Shown: positions 26,726-35,693, counted from the stretch's first letter. The stretch: 64,000 bases of DNA from Shinella sp. CPCC 101442 (GCF_024704725.1 NZ_JALIQS010000003.1:620001-684000), one strand, 5' to 3'. The notes: generated from the letters alone by a model not told the origin. Made by a program: numbers and translations.

Positions 26726-27607
26726 ATGACGATCGAATTGCAGGGTGAGGACGGACAGGTCGCGGCCATCGCGGATCTCGCGATGGCGCTGCTGGAAGGC
26801 ATCGGCCGCCTGGATTTCCAGGAACGCATCATGACGGCTCTCAAGCAGCGGGTCGCCTTCGATGCCAGCCTCGTGCTGCTCTACCGCCGCGGCTTTGCGC
26901 CAAAAATCCTGTTCAACGACTGGCGCACCGACCGCGGCCTTTCGAACATCCAGCAATATCTGCAAGGCTATTACCGGATGGACCCGTTCTACCGGCTGAC
27001 GCTGGAGGACAATATCGACGGCGTGCACCAGCTTAGCCAACTCGACGCCGGTTTCGACGACAGCGACTATTACCGAGAGTTCTACCAATATTCGGGCCTG
27101 CAGGACGAGATCAACGTGCTCGTCAGCCTCGATGCGGACACCAAATTCGCCATCTCGCTCGCACGGCGCAGCACGCGCCCCGCTTTCACCAGCGAAGACC
27201 TGAAATTCCTGCGCACAGCGACACCGCTGCTCGTCAAGGCCATCGTGCGGCATTACCGCGACCTGCGCCCCGGCGAGCAGGAGGGCGAACCGCTGCTGCA
27301 AAGCGCGCTGGCGCAGGCGGTGCGCAATTTCGGCCGCAGCGTTCTGACAGGCCGGGAATGCCAGGTGGTGCAGCTCATTCTGCGCGGCCATTCGGTGAAG
27401 GCGGCGGCGATCAAGCTTGGCATCGCGCCGGCGACGGTGAAGCTGCACCGCCGAAACCTCTACGCGAAGCTCGATGTCACCTCGCAAGCCTCTCTCTTCT
27501 CGCTGTTTCTCGATGCCGTCTGCTCGGCGGACAACGCCTTCGACGACCCGCTTGCCGGCTACCTCAACCGCCGCGCCAAGCTGACGGGCGACGTTATGCG
27601 CGCCTGA
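26726..27607 (+). CDS. LuxR-family transcriptional regulator
   Basis: A 293-residue regulator with a LuxR-type HTH at about 215-275 (LTGRECQVVQLILRGHSVKAAAIKLGIAPATVKLHRRNLYAKL). The N-terminal 200 residues include YLQGYYRMDPFYRL, which recalls the DP-containing segment of autoinducer domains but does not match it clearly, and no acyl-homoserine-lactone synthase is nearby. The ligand is therefore unknown. The ATG at 26726 has CGGAGAAG upstream. It is divergent from the serine hydrolase. Confidence 0.85.
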   Translation: MTIELQGEDGQVAAIADLAMALLEGIGRLDFQERIMTALKQRVAFDASLVLLYRRGFAPKILFNDWRTDRGLSNIQQYLQGYYRMDPFYRLTLEDNIDGVHQLSQLDAGFDDSDYYREFYQYSGLQDEINVLVSLDADTKFAISLARRSTRPAFTSEDLKFLRTATPLLVKAIVRHYRDLRPGEQEGEPLLQSALAQAVRNFGRSVLTGRECQVVQLILRGHSVKAAAIKLGIAPATVKLHRRNLYAKLDVTSQASLFSLFLDAVCSADNAFDDPLAGYLNRRAKLTGDVMRA

Positions 27608-27780
27608 AACGTCATTTTTCACCGCGCGTTTCTTCACGCCATCCCTGCGCGACCGGGGCGCCCGGCAGCCATGCGCCCGGGATTTTGCGAAACGGCCTGG
27701 TTTTTTCCATTCGCTGGCAGGAACAATCGGGGCGCCCGCCGGTTCAAGGTCGGTACCATGATGATTGGACATGATCGCAC

Positions 27781-27978
27781 ATGACGGAACAGTCCAAGCT
27801 CTTTCCCGAGCACCGCAGGCTTTCGGGGGAGCGCTATACGGTCGAAACCTTCCGCGCGGCCTATGACCTGCCCCAGCAGGAGGCCCGGCGGCTCTTCGAA
27901 AAATTCGGCCCCTCGAAACGGGAGCTGGACCTTCTCATGCGCGCACGTCGCGACCCCCAACAATTCCTGAATTTTTAA
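27781..27978 (+). CDS. Small hypothetical protein (65 aa)
   Basis: A 65-residue charged protein (KLFPEHRRLSGERYTVETF, ARRLFEKFGPSKRELDLLM) predicted helical, without TM segment or signal peptide. I do not recognise a family. No ribosome site is visible before the ATG, which weakens the start, but the composition is protein-like and the next small ORF follows by 10 bases. Confidence 0.6.
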   Translation: MTEQSKLFPEHRRLSGERYTVETFRAAYDLPQQEARRLFEKFGPSKRELDLLMRARRDPQQFLNF

Positions 27979-27988
27979 GGAAATGGCC

Positions 27989-28150
27989 ATGACGAAGTTT
28001 CACCCACAGACTGCCTCGACGCCCTCGTCTCCGGACAATCGGCAGGTTGAAAACGACGCGAAACCGGAGATGGAAGACGAAAAGATCAAGCGCGAGCAGG
28101 CGACGAAGCCGGCGTTGATGCCGATCGGCGACCCCTCGGGGGCGGCCTGA
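27989..28150 (+). CDS. Very small hypothetical protein (53 aa)
   Basis: A 53-residue ORF, ATG at 27989 with AAGGA seven bases upstream, starting 10 bases after the 65-aa ORF. It is hydrophilic, rich in Lys, Glu and Pro (EDEKIKREQATKPALMPIGD), and likely disordered. No family is recognised. The good ribosome site and tight spacing argue for a two-gene unit. Confidence 0.5.
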   Translation: MTKFHPQTASTPSSPDNRQVENDAKPEMEDEKIKREQATKPALMPIGDPSGAA

Positions 28151-28179
28151 AAGGCCACCCTCCTCCGTTTCGTATCCCC

Positions 28180-29394
28180 TTACGCGGCCACCAGCGTTTC
28201 CCGTGCCTTCGGCACCGGCTTGAACGTCATGGCGATCAGGAACGCGCCGAGGCCGATGCCACAGGATCCAACATAGAGCCAAGTGTAGCTGGCGAAGGTA
28301 TCGTAGATCAACCCGCCCGCGACCGGCCCCAGCGCCATGCCGAGACTGCCGGCCATCGCGGTGCCACCGATCACCGTCCCCATCAGCCGCAGCGGAAAGT
28401 TCTCCCGGGCAATGACCGCATAGAGCGGCATCACCCCCGCATAGATGAAGCCGAAAATGCCGGCGACGAGGTAGAACGAGGCAAGCCCGCCGGTGAAAAC
28501 GTAGGCGAGCGCGCCGAAAGCCTGCGCCAGCAGCCCGAGCACGAGGATGTGCTTGGCCCCGAACCTGTCGCCGAGAACCCCGAACACCACACGGCCGCCC
28601 ATGCCGGCAAGGCCTTCGACGGAGTAGATCGTTACGGCCGCGATCATCGGGATGCCGCAGGTGATGGCGTAGCTCACCGTATGGAAGATCGGCCCCGAAT
28701 GGGTGGCGCAGCAGAAGAAATTCGTCAGGCACAGGATGATGAATTGCGGTGAACGCAGAACATCGCGCGTCGTCATGCCCTCCTGCGGCTCGTCCGCCAC
28801 GGCGAAGGTTTCATTGCCCGCTTCCAGCGCCGGCGGACGCTTGATGAGCAGGGAGACGGGGATCATAACCACGGCGACGACGACGGCGATGATCTGCATC
28901 GAGGTGCGCCAGTCATGCCCGGAGACCAGCCAGGCGGCGAACGGCGACATGGTCATCGGCGCCATGCCCATACCGGCCGAAACCAGCGAGACGGCCAGGC
29001 TGCGATGCGTGTCGAACCAGCCGGTGACGCAGGCCATCATGGGCGCGAAGACGGCGGCGGCAGCCACCCCGACGATCAGGCCGAAGGTGAACTGGAAGGC
29101 CAGGAGCGAGGTCGCGACACTTGCCGCAGCGAGGCTTGCGGCCAAGAGCACCGAGCCCGCCAGCACCACGGGCCGCGGCCCCCAGCGGTCGGATAGGCCG
29201 CCCCAGATCATGCTGGCGAAGGCCATGGCGAGAAAGCCGATGGTCATGGCGGTGGAAACGCCCGTCACCGACCAGCCGGTATCCTTGGAAATCGGCAGCA
29301 GGAACACCGGCAGCGAGAACATGGCGCCGATGGCGATGCAGCCGAGCAGACCGCCCGCCGCCACGATCACCCAGCGATAATGCGTATGGATCAT
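28180..29394 (-). CDS. MFS transporter (oxalate/formate antiporter-like)
   Basis: A 404-residue, 12-TM major-facilitator protein of the monocarboxylate/oxalate-formate antiporter-like type. Family marks include GGLSDRWGPRPVVLAG in the loop after TM2 and FGVLGDRFGAKHILVLG in the second half. Start ATG 29394 has AAGGAG seven bases upstream; the ATGs slightly upstream lie on top of that site. Substrate unknown. It is divergent from the HTH gene at 29747. Confidence 0.87.
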   Translation of the reverse strand: MIHTHYRWVIVAAGGLLGCIAIGAMFSLPVFLLPISKDTGWSVTGVSTAMTIGFLAMAFASMIWGGLSDRWGPRPVVLAGSVLLAASLAAASVATSLLAFQFTFGLIVGVAAAAVFAPMMACVTGWFDTHRSLAVSLVSAGMGMAPMTMSPFAAWLVSGHDWRTSMQIIAVVVAVVMIPVSLLIKRPPALEAGNETFAVADEPQEGMTTRDVLRSPQFIILCLTNFFCCATHSGPIFHTVSYAITCGIPMIAAVTIYSVEGLAGMGGRVVFGVLGDRFGAKHILVLGLLAQAFGALAYVFTGGLASFYLVAGIFGFIYAGVMPLYAVIARENFPLRLMGTVIGGTAMAGSLGMALGPVAGGLIYDTFASYTWLYVGSCGIGLGAFLIAMTFKPVPKARETLVAA

Positions 29395-29746
29395 TGTCAT
29401 CTCCTTCGCGGTCACCCGGCCCGGCCGGAACCGCCCCAAACCTGATATTGATCGCGACGCCCTATCCCTTGTCTCGAAAGCAAGGGCAGGCGGGCACTCT
29501 ACACCTTCCCAACGGCGGCTGAAGCAGGAGGCAATGCGGACATTCCCACCCGTCGGCCTCTCTAGAAGACGCTGGTATTCGCCGTTCCCGACATCGGCCG
29601 TGCGAAATTTTGCGCTTTCGCAAAATGCGTCCCGCTGCCATCTATTGATTGCGCCTCGGGCAACCTCGTTGCCCGTTCGGACAAGGCCCGTTCAAGCTAG
29701 ACGGCGCGCATCCGAATGCGGGAGTTACAAATGTGACGGGAACGGC
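29395..29746. promoter_or_regulatory. Divergent region with two strong dyads
   Basis: 352 bases without a gene. It holds a perfect 20-bp palindrome ATTTTGCGCTTTCGCAAAAT (29607-29626) and a hairpin CGGGCAAC-CTC-GTTGCCCG (29657-29675). The first resembles a Crp/Fnr-type dyad (TTGC-N6-GCAA) but lacks the -10 spacing of the nir/nor boxes. It is a probable operator for the MFS gene, the HTH gene, or both. Confidence 0.5.
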
Positions 29747-30967
29747 ATGGACTCGATGATCACAGCCGCCGCCCGGGCGCTTGCCACGGGCGATCCGCTC
29801 GGCGCCTTAAACCGGGTGGCCTTGCGCGACGACGCGCCTGCGCTGGCCCTGCGCGGCATCGCCATGGCGCAGCTCGGCGATCTCGACCGGGCGAAAGCGC
29901 TGCTGAAGAGCGCCATCGGCGCCTTCGGCCCGCGCGAAACGGTGGCGCGGGCGCGTTGCGTCGTGGCGGAAGCGGAGATTGCGCTCGCCGCCCGCGACCT
30001 CACCTGGCCGGTCAAGGCGCTCGCCGCCGCCGGCAAAACGCTCGCCGCCCATGGCGATGCCCTCAACGCCGCCCATGCGAGAACGCTCGCCATCCGCCGC
30101 CTGCTGCTGATCGGCCGGCTGGACGATGCCGGCACCCTACTCTCCGAGATCGATCCCGCCACGCTCGCGCCCCCGCTGCGCGCCGCCCACGAACTCGCCG
30201 CCGCCGGCATCGCGATCCGCCGGCTGCAGACGATGAAAGCACGCGCCGCCTTTGCGCGGGCAATGGAGGCCGCGCGGCAGGCGCGGATCCCCGCCCTCAT
30301 CAAGGAGATCGAGGACGCCGCGACCGTGCTGGAAAAGCCGGCCGCACGGCTGATCGCCGGTGGCGCGGAACAGGAGCTGCTTCCCGACGGCGTGGAGGCC
30401 CTGTTCGCCGAACCACGGCTTGTCATCGACGCCTGCCGCCATCTCGTGCGCCGCGGCGAGGTCGGCCTGTCGCTTGCCACGCGTCCTATCCTCTTCTCCC
30501 TGTTGCGCACGCTGGCAGAAGCCTTCCCCGGCGATGCCAGCCGGGAAAAACTGCTTTTCAACGCTTTTCGCGCGCGGCATGCCGATGAATCGCACCGCGC
30601 CCGGCTGCGCGTGGAAATGGGCCGGCTGCGGACAGCGCTGGAGCCGCTTTCCGGCATCGAGGCCACCAAGAACGGCTTCATGCTCCTGCCGCGCGACGGC
30701 CGGTCCGTTGCGGTGTTGGCGCCGCCACGGGACGAGCCGTATGCGGACGTGCTTGCCCTCTTCGCCGATGGCGAGGCATGGTCGAGTTCCGCGCTTGCCA
30801 TCGCGCTCGGCACCAGCGCCCGCACCGTGCAGCGCGCGCTGGAGGGGCTTTCCGCCGCCGGGAAAGTCCAGTCGATCGGCCGCGGACGAACCCGGCGCTG
30901 GCTAACGCCGACGCCGGGTGCCTTCTCGACACTCTTGTTACTCCCGGGTCCGCTGCCGGGCGACTAA
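29747..30967 (+). CDS. HTH-domain protein with helical-repeat N-terminus
   Basis: A 406-residue protein. The first about 190 residues are alanine-rich helical repeats resembling TPRs (GDPLGALNRVALRDDAPALALRG, AMAQLGDLDRAKALLKSAIGAF). The last about 70 carry a winged-helix-like segment (WSSSALAIALGTSARTVQRALEGLSAAGKVQSIGRGRTRRWL). It is probably a DNA-binding regulator sensing through its N-terminal part. GGGA is the only ribosome-like site before ATG 29747. It precedes the beta-propeller gene by 33 bases, so the two may be cotranscribed. Confidence 0.7.
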   Translation: MDSMITAAARALATGDPLGALNRVALRDDAPALALRGIAMAQLGDLDRAKALLKSAIGAFGPRETVARARCVVAEAEIALAARDLTWPVKALAAAGKTLAAHGDALNAAHARTLAIRRLLLIGRLDDAGTLLSEIDPATLAPPLRAAHELAAAGIAIRRLQTMKARAAFARAMEAARQARIPALIKEIEDAATVLEKPAARLIAGGAEQELLPDGVEALFAEPRLVIDACRHLVRRGEVGLSLATRPILFSLLRTLAEAFPGDASREKLLFNAFRARHADESHRARLRVEMGRLRTALEPLSGIEATKNGFMLLPRDGRSVAVLAPPRDEPYADVLALFADGEAWSSSALAIALGTSARTVQRALEGLSAAGKVQSIGRGRTRRWLTPTPGAFSTLLLLPGPLPGD

Positions 30968-31000
30968 CATCGGATCACCAACGATCCAAAGGAGATGACG

Positions 31001-31645
31001 ATGACGACCTCGCAAGCCCAGATCCTGCGTGAATACGGCCCCTTCCCCGATGTGGAACAGGTGGGCGGTGTGACCTATGACGGCGAAAGCGTATGGTTTG
31101 CCGCCGGCAACCGGATCAACGCCTTCAACCCCGACACCGGCGACGTTCTGCGCGCAATCGAGCTCGCCGCCCATGCCGGCACCGCCTATGACGGCCGCCA
31201 TCTCTTCCAGATCTCCGAGGACGTCATCCACAAGATCGACCCCACCTCCGGCACCGTGCTTTCCACCATCCCCGCCCCCGGCAAGGGCGGCGATTCCGGT
31301 CTCACCTGGGCCGAGGGATCGCTGTGGGTCGGCGAACACCGCGGTCGAAAAATCCACCAGATCGATCCGCAAACCGGCGCGATCATCCGCACGATCGAGA
31401 GCAACCGCATGGTGACGGGCGTCACCTGGGTGGATGGCGAGTTCTGGCACGGCACCTGGGAGGGCGACGAGAGCGACATCCGCCGGATCGATCCCGAGAC
31501 CGGCGCGGTGCTGGAGACGCTCGTCATGCCCGAAGGCACGGCCGTCTCAGGACTTGAGTCCGACGGCGGTGATCGCTTCTTCTGCGGCGGCGGACGCAGC
31601 GGAAAGGTCCGCGTCGTCCGCCGTCCGGAAAGGGTTCGCGGTTAA
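31001..31645 (+). CDS. Beta-propeller (Vgb/glutamine cyclotransferase-like) protein
   Basis: A 214-residue protein built of repeated blades (VTYDGESVWFAAGNRINAFNPDTGDVL, HKIDPTSGTVLSTI, HQIDPQTGAIIRTIE, RRIDPETGAVLETL). No signal peptide is seen. The fold matches Vgb or glutamine-cyclotransferase-like proteins; activity is not deducible. ATG 31001 is six bases after GGAG; ATG 30995 is too close to it. Its stop overlaps the stop of the convergent DUF1989 gene (shared TTAA, 31642-31645). Confidence 0.78.
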   Translation: MTTSQAQILREYGPFPDVEQVGGVTYDGESVWFAAGNRINAFNPDTGDVLRAIELAAHAGTAYDGRHLFQISEDVIHKIDPTSGTVLSTIPAPGKGGDSGLTWAEGSLWVGEHRGRKIHQIDPQTGAIIRTIESNRMVTGVTWVDGEFWHGTWEGDESDIRRIDPETGAVLETLVMPEGTAVSGLESDGGDRFFCGGGRSGKVRVVRRPERVRG

Positions 31646-32502
31646 AGACCGTGGGTGCCGTCGTAGCCGTTGACCGGTGGCGGCGCCCAGCCTGCGGGCA
31701 GCCCCCTGGGCTTGTAGATCTCGACGACCATGGGATGGCAGGCCGCAGTGTCGGATGAGTGCTCCGACGAGCAGTCCCCGCCGGGGCAGGCCGACATGCA
31801 GCCGAGAAGGTCGATCTCGGCGAAGAATTCCAGGTAGTCGCCCGGCCGCACCGGGCTTGCCTTCATGAAATACTGGCCGGTATCGCGGGTGAAACCCGTG
31901 CACATGAAAACGTTCAGCACATCATGCACATAGGTCTCCGCCTCGCGCGGCGCCATGCCGGTCTTCTTGGCGAAGGCGCGCGTCAGGTTGGAATGGCAGC
32001 AATGATGGTACTGTCCGCCGTCGCTGAGCAGATTGTGCGTATAGGGATCGCAGCGCGTGCCGATCACGTCGTGCACGGCACCGCCGAATTCGTCGAAACC
32101 GTACCAGTCGAGCGTATCGTGCGTGATGGTGGCGATGGGGCGAAGATACGGGAAACTCGAGAAGAGCTGGTCGCCGAGGCCGACATGCGTGCCGTTCAGC
32201 GCCCGCGTCTTGCCGGTATAGAGCTTTTCCTTGAGGTCGTTGGCATTGAAAAGATTGAGGTCGCCGACCTGCGGGCCCTCGGAACAGACAAGGCGGCAGA
32301 AGTGCCCCGCCGGCACCGACCAGGTCGCGGCCTCGCGCGGCGGCACGATCACGGTCTCGACCAGGGTGAGATCATCGCGCAGCGCGCGATAGGTGGAAAG
32401 GTCCGGACGCGGCAGCGTCTCGACGGGATAGCAGACGACCGGCTTGATCGCCTTGCGGGCGCCGGCATCGGCCGGTGCTGCGGTAATCGGATTCGGCTTC
32501 AT
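31642..32502 (-). CDS. DUF1989 urea-carboxylase-associated family protein
   Basis: A 286-residue protein of the DUF1989 family, which accompanies urea carboxylase and guanidine-utilisation genes. It has the family core (VPAGHFCRLVCSEGPQVGDLNLFNANDLKE and DGGQYHHCCHSNLTRAFAKK) and a C-terminal cysteine set CMSACPGGDCSS that could bind metal. No urea carboxylase or allophanate hydrolase lies in the window. ATG 32502 has GGGAGGAC upstream. An AT-rich dyad lies about 70-100 bases upstream. Confidence 0.85.
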   Translation of the reverse strand: MKPNPITAAPADAGARKAIKPVVCYPVETLPRPDLSTYRALRDDLTLVETVIVPPREAATWSVPAGHFCRLVCSEGPQVGDLNLFNANDLKEKLYTGKTRALNGTHVGLGDQLFSSFPYLRPIATITHDTLDWYGFDEFGGAVHDVIGTRCDPYTHNLLSDGGQYHHCCHSNLTRAFAKKTGMAPREAETYVHDVLNVFMCTGFTRDTGQYFMKASPVRPGDYLEFFAEIDLLGCMSACPGGDCSSEHSSDTAACHPMVVEIYKPRGLPAGWAPPPVNGYDGTHGL

Positions 32503-32568
32503 GAAAGTCCTCCCTCTCATCCCGGGGAGCGCGGGAAACCGCGCATCCTGCCCCGAAGAAATCCACCA

Positions 32569-32601
32569 TTGTTGAATATCAAGAATATGATTGTTCAACA
32601 A
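32569..32601. promoter_or_regulatory. Dyad upstream of the DUF1989 gene
   Basis: TTGTTGAA (32569-32576) and TTCAACAA (32594-32601) form an 8-bp inverted repeat 17 bases apart, and the right arm is itself the palindrome TTGTTCAACAA (32591-32601). It lies in AT-rich sequence between the divergently oriented DUF1989 promoter and the end of the Crp/Fnr gene, consistent with an operator. Confidence 0.5.
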
Positions 32602-32681
32602 GATTGAATTCATGCGCAACAGCGCCTCTTTCCGGCGCAGATGCGACGGCGGCGATGTTTCAGGCGGCAGGCATGCCCGTC

Positions 32682-33383
32682 CTATTCGCGTGCGCCCTCG
32701 GCCAGTGCCGAAAGACCGACGAGGTCGCAGATCAACAGCTTCTGTCGGCCACCCTGCACCAGCCCCTGCGATTCCCAGGCGCTGAGGATCCGCGAGACGG
32801 TGTGCAGCGTCGTGCCGGTCATTTCGGCGATGTCCTGGCGCGAGATCGGGAAGTCGATGCGGATGCCGTCACCTTCCTTTCGGCCGGCCTGCTTGGAAAG
32901 CCGGAGCACCGCGTGCGCGACGCGTCGCTCCACCTCCTGCGTCGACATTTCGCGGATACGGGTATGCGCCTCTTCCAGCCGCTGGCCGATCGTCTGCATG
33001 GCGGTAACGGCAAGGCGGGGGTTCTGTTCGACGAAATGCGGCCAGAGATCCGTCGGCCAGCCCAGAATGACGCTTTCGGTCGCAGCCTTCGCGGTGCCGG
33101 GGTAGTCGGAGCGCTGCAGCGCCTTGGCAAAACCGAAGAGATCGCCGGGATGCACGACGCGCACGATGATCTGCTGGCCATCCGCCGTCACCTGCGTCAC
33201 CTTGAGGCGGCCATGCAGCAGGAGGAAAAAGCTCGTCGCCTGCTGGCCCTGCTCGAAGACGGCATCGCCCTGCGCCACGCGCCGGGCGGTCGCATGGTTC
33301 AGCAGCCTGTCGAGATCCTCGTCGCTCATCCTGTCAAACAGGGCAAGCGACCGGACGACGGTCCGGTCAATCTTCACAATCAT
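32682..33383 (-). CDS. nnrR: Crp/Fnr-family regulator (NnrR-like)
   Basis: A 233-residue Crp/Fnr protein: cyclic-nucleotide-fold domain (about 25-145, GDAVFEQGQQATSFFLLLHGRLKV), dimer helix, and HTH with ISRQDIAEMTGTTLHTVSRILSAW (E and SR as used to read TTG-type half-sites). The FNR iron-sulfur cysteines are absent; the only cysteine is near the C-terminus. This fits NnrR/Dnr-type nitric-oxide regulators rather than FNR. Its position beside nirV-nirK and six TTGC/TTGT-N6-GCAA/ACAA boxes at neighbouring promoters supports the name. No such box precedes its own gene. Confidence 0.82.
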   Translation of the reverse strand: MIVKIDRTVVRSLALFDRMSDEDLDRLLNHATARRVAQGDAVFEQGQQATSFFLLLHGRLKVTQVTADGQQIIVRVVHPGDLFGFAKALQRSDYPGTAKAATESVILGWPTDLWPHFVEQNPRLAVTAMQTIGQRLEEAHTRIREMSTQEVERRVAHAVLRLSKQAGRKEGDGIRIDFPISRQDIAEMTGTTLHTVSRILSAWESQGLVQGGRQKLLICDLVGLSALAEGARE

Positions 33384-33453
33384 GTCCTTTTGCGTGCGCC
33401 TTCATCGGCTTAAAGCACCCGGCTTCTATCACGCCTCTCCACCGGCCGAAAGT

Positions 33454-34368
33454 TCAGAGCGCCAGTCCTTTCGCCCGAAGTTTGGCGAGAAGCGGCGCAT
33501 ACCAGCGCGTATCCTTGACGAGCCGGAAGCCGACATTGTCGGGCGGCACGCCGACCGCACAGCCGCCGCCCTTGGGATTGCGCACGAACGAACTCATCGC
33601 CGCCCTGTGCTTGCCGCTCGCGACATAGATGCCGCACGACGAGACATCGTTCACCACCGCGCCCGCCTTGTCGAGATTGACGCGGCGATTGCAGGTCGCC
33701 GTCCATTCCCAGATATTGCCGGCGAAATCCGCAAAGCCGTATTCGTTCTCGCCGAAGCGACCGAGCGGCTGCGGCACGGGATCGCGCGAGGCCTTGCGCG
33801 CCGCCTCGCGATTGTAATCGGCAAGCCAGCGGTCGGCGGGATTGGTGCTGTCGATGTCGACGCCGAGCGCATCGTCGGGGAAACGCGAGCCGGCGGCGAA
33901 GGCAAGATCCCGGTCCGTCGGCAGAATCCAGACCTCGCCCGTGCGCGCACTCAACCAGCCGGCATAGGCGCTGGCATCGTCGTAGCTGACGCCGGTCGCG
34001 GGCGTGGTTGTGGCGTCCGCCGGTGCAAAGCTCGGCTCGGCCGGCGCGCAAGCGCCATCGGCCACGCAGCGGCCGTAGTCCGCAGCCGTCACCTGGTATT
34101 TCATGATGGTGAGCGGGCGGCGGGCGGTAACGCTTTTCACCGGCCCGTCGACGGCAAAGCCGTTGCGAAAGAACTCGCCGCTGTCGCGATAGTCGAAGGT
34201 GCGGGGTGCGATCTCCACCGTCAACGGCTCATCGAGCACGGGGCCGGCGGGTGTAGCGCCAACAAGATCGGTCTGTATCGCGACCGTACCGGCAAGCGCG
34301 GTAAACAGCAGGGCAGGAAGCACAAGCGATATCAGGGGAATGCCGGGTTTCGATGTCAGCACAGCCAT
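33454..34368 (-). CDS. nirV: NirV, formylglycine-generating-enzyme-like nitrite reductase accessory protein
   Basis: A 304-residue protein with one N-terminal TM segment (LVLPALLFTALAGTVAI) and an FGE-sulfatase (SUMF1-like) domain: YRQVTAADYGRC-type start (IMKYQVTAADYGRCVADG), VSYDDASAYAGWLSARTGEVW, EYGFADFAGNIWEWTATC, and a C-terminal RNPKGGGCAVGVPPDNVGFRLV. NirV is commonly encoded after nirK; its role in nitrite reduction is not settled. AAGGAGG precedes the ATG. It follows nirK by 131 bases containing two hairpins. Confidence 0.88.
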   Translation of the reverse strand: MAVLTSKPGIPLISLVLPALLFTALAGTVAIQTDLVGATPAGPVLDEPLTVEIAPRTFDYRDSGEFFRNGFAVDGPVKSVTARRPLTIMKYQVTAADYGRCVADGACAPAEPSFAPADATTTPATGVSYDDASAYAGWLSARTGEVWILPTDRDLAFAAGSRFPDDALGVDIDSTNPADRWLADYNREAARKASRDPVPQPLGRFGENEYGFADFAGNIWEWTATCNRRVNLDKAGAVVNDVSSCGIYVASGKHRAAMSSFVRNPKGGGCAVGVPPDNVGFRLVKDTRWYAPLLAKLRAKGLAL

Positions 34369-34433
34369 GAAGGCCTCCTTGCGCCTCGCCCGGACGATCG
34401 TTCAGCGTCCGGGACGGGCGCCGATTGGTAGAG

Positions 34434-34484
34434 GGACCGTGGGATCACGGTCCGGGAGGCGCGCCCGCCACAGGGCGGGCACGC
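34434..34484 (-). promoter_or_regulatory. Two hairpins between nirK and nirV
   Basis: GGACCGTG-GGAT-CACGGTCC (34434-34453) and GCCCGCC-ACAG-GGCGGGC (34463-34480, with an outer GGCG/CGCC pair). Neither has a U-run. They probably cause partial termination or protect nirK mRNA, keeping nirV at a lower level. Confidence 0.55.
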
Positions 34485-34499
34485 CTGTTTCACAGGGCC

Positions 34500-35642
34500 T
34501 CAGGCGCCGCTCGGCGGGCTGACCGAGGTCATCAGGTCGTCGTTCCAGTCGCCGGTGACCGCGAAGTGTCCGGCCGCCCCCAGTTCGAAGGCCTCGATGA
34601 GGTTGTGGTTCACATAGGCGTAGATGCCCGGCTGCTGGAACGTATAGAAGGCCGCACCCGCCGTGCCGCCCGGAATGAACCAGGTTTCCTGATCGACATC
34701 AGGCACGTTGTGGAACTTGCCGGTCTGCCAGACATAGTCGCCATGGCCGCCGATCAGGTGCGGGCGGGTGTCGCGGTTGGCCTGCGAATGCACGACGAGC
34801 ACCTTGTCGCCCACCTTGGCCTTCAGCGCATTGTCGCCCGTCAGTGCGCCCACGGCCCCGTTGAAGACGATATGGCTCGGGGTGAGGGTCCGCATGACCT
34901 CCAGCGTATCGGCATAGGCTTCGCCGACGCTGGGATACTTCTTGTAGTTCCCTTCGGCATCGCGGGGCACGTAAAAATCCTGCTCGCCGACATAGTAGAC
35001 GTGGTCATAGGTCAGTTCCTTGCCATGGCCATCGGTCAGGCCTTCGCGCGGCAGCACCATGATGGCGCCGTTCATGCCCGACGTGACATGCCAGGGCACC
35101 ATTCCGGGAGGGGCGCAGTGGTAGACGAAGACGCCCGCCTTGGTGGCCTTGAAGCGCAGCACGGTGCGTTCGCCGGGATTGACCACCGTCAGCGCGCCGC
35201 CACCGAGCGCGCCGGTCGCCGCATGGAAGTCGATATTGTGCTGCAGCTCGTTGGTATCGGGGTTGATCAGCGTCAGCTCGACATAGTCGTTCTGGTGCAC
35301 CACCATCAGCGGGCCGGGAACCGAGCCGTCGAAGGTCATGGCGTGCACTTCGGTGCCCTTGTCGTCGAGGATCATCTTCTTTTCCTCGATCGTCATGGTG
35401 AACTCATAGACCTTCGGGCCGCCTTCGGCCTTCTGGGTGTGGGCATGTACGAAGGGCGGCTTCACCAGCTCGACCTTCACGCGCTCCAGCTTGGCGATGT
35501 CGGCCGCGGTCGCGGCGGCGTTCGTCTCGATCGCGCCACCTTCGGCGCGGGCCATCGACGCCGCAATGATCGGCGTCAGGACGCCGGCAAAGGCGGCACC
35601 GCCGAGGATCGTGCGGCGGGTCATCTGAAACTGCTCGGTCAT
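34500..35642 (-). CDS. nirK: Copper-containing nitrite reductase NirK
   Basis: A 380-residue periplasmic enzyme that reduces nitrite to nitric oxide. A twin-arginine signal ([12 protein letters not shown], ending near ASMARAEG) marks Tat export. Two cupredoxin domains carry the copper ligands: [12 protein letters not shown] (type 1 and type 2 His), [19 protein letters not shown] (Cys, His, Met of the type-1 site and a type-2 His) and [16 protein letters not shown] (type-2 His). Length and motifs are those of the short AniA/NirK class. AAGGAGA precedes the ATG, and an NnrR-type box with a TAGAAC -10 lies upstream. Confidence 0.97.
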   Translation of the reverse strand: MTEQFQMTRRTILGGAAFAGVLTPIIAASMARAEGGAIETNAAATAADIAKLERVKVELVKPPFVHAHTQKAEGGPKVYEFTMTIEEKKMILDDKGTEVHAMTFDGSVPGPLMVVHQNDYVELTLINPDTNELQHNIDFHAATGALGGGALTVVNPGERTVLRFKATKAGVFVYHCAPPGMVPWHVTSGMNGAIMVLPREGLTDGHGKELTYDHVYYVGEQDFYVPRDAEGNYKKYPSVGEAYADTLEVMRTLTPSHIVFNGAVGALTGDNALKAKVGDKVLVVHSQANRDTRPHLIGGHGDYVWQTGKFHNVPDVDQETWFIPGGTAGAAFYTFQQPGIYAYVNHNLIEAFELGAAGHFAVTGDWNDDLMTSVSPPSGA

Positions 35643-35693
35643 TGAATGTCTCCTTTTCGAAAGGCCGGAGCGGTGTATCGCCCGGTCCTCTCT

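Noticed and set aside
29607-29626. Palindrome as a seventh NnrR box
   Set aside because: TTTTGC arms differ from CTTTG, and no TAGAAC-like hexamer lies 31-32 bases away on either side; kept as a separate dyad.
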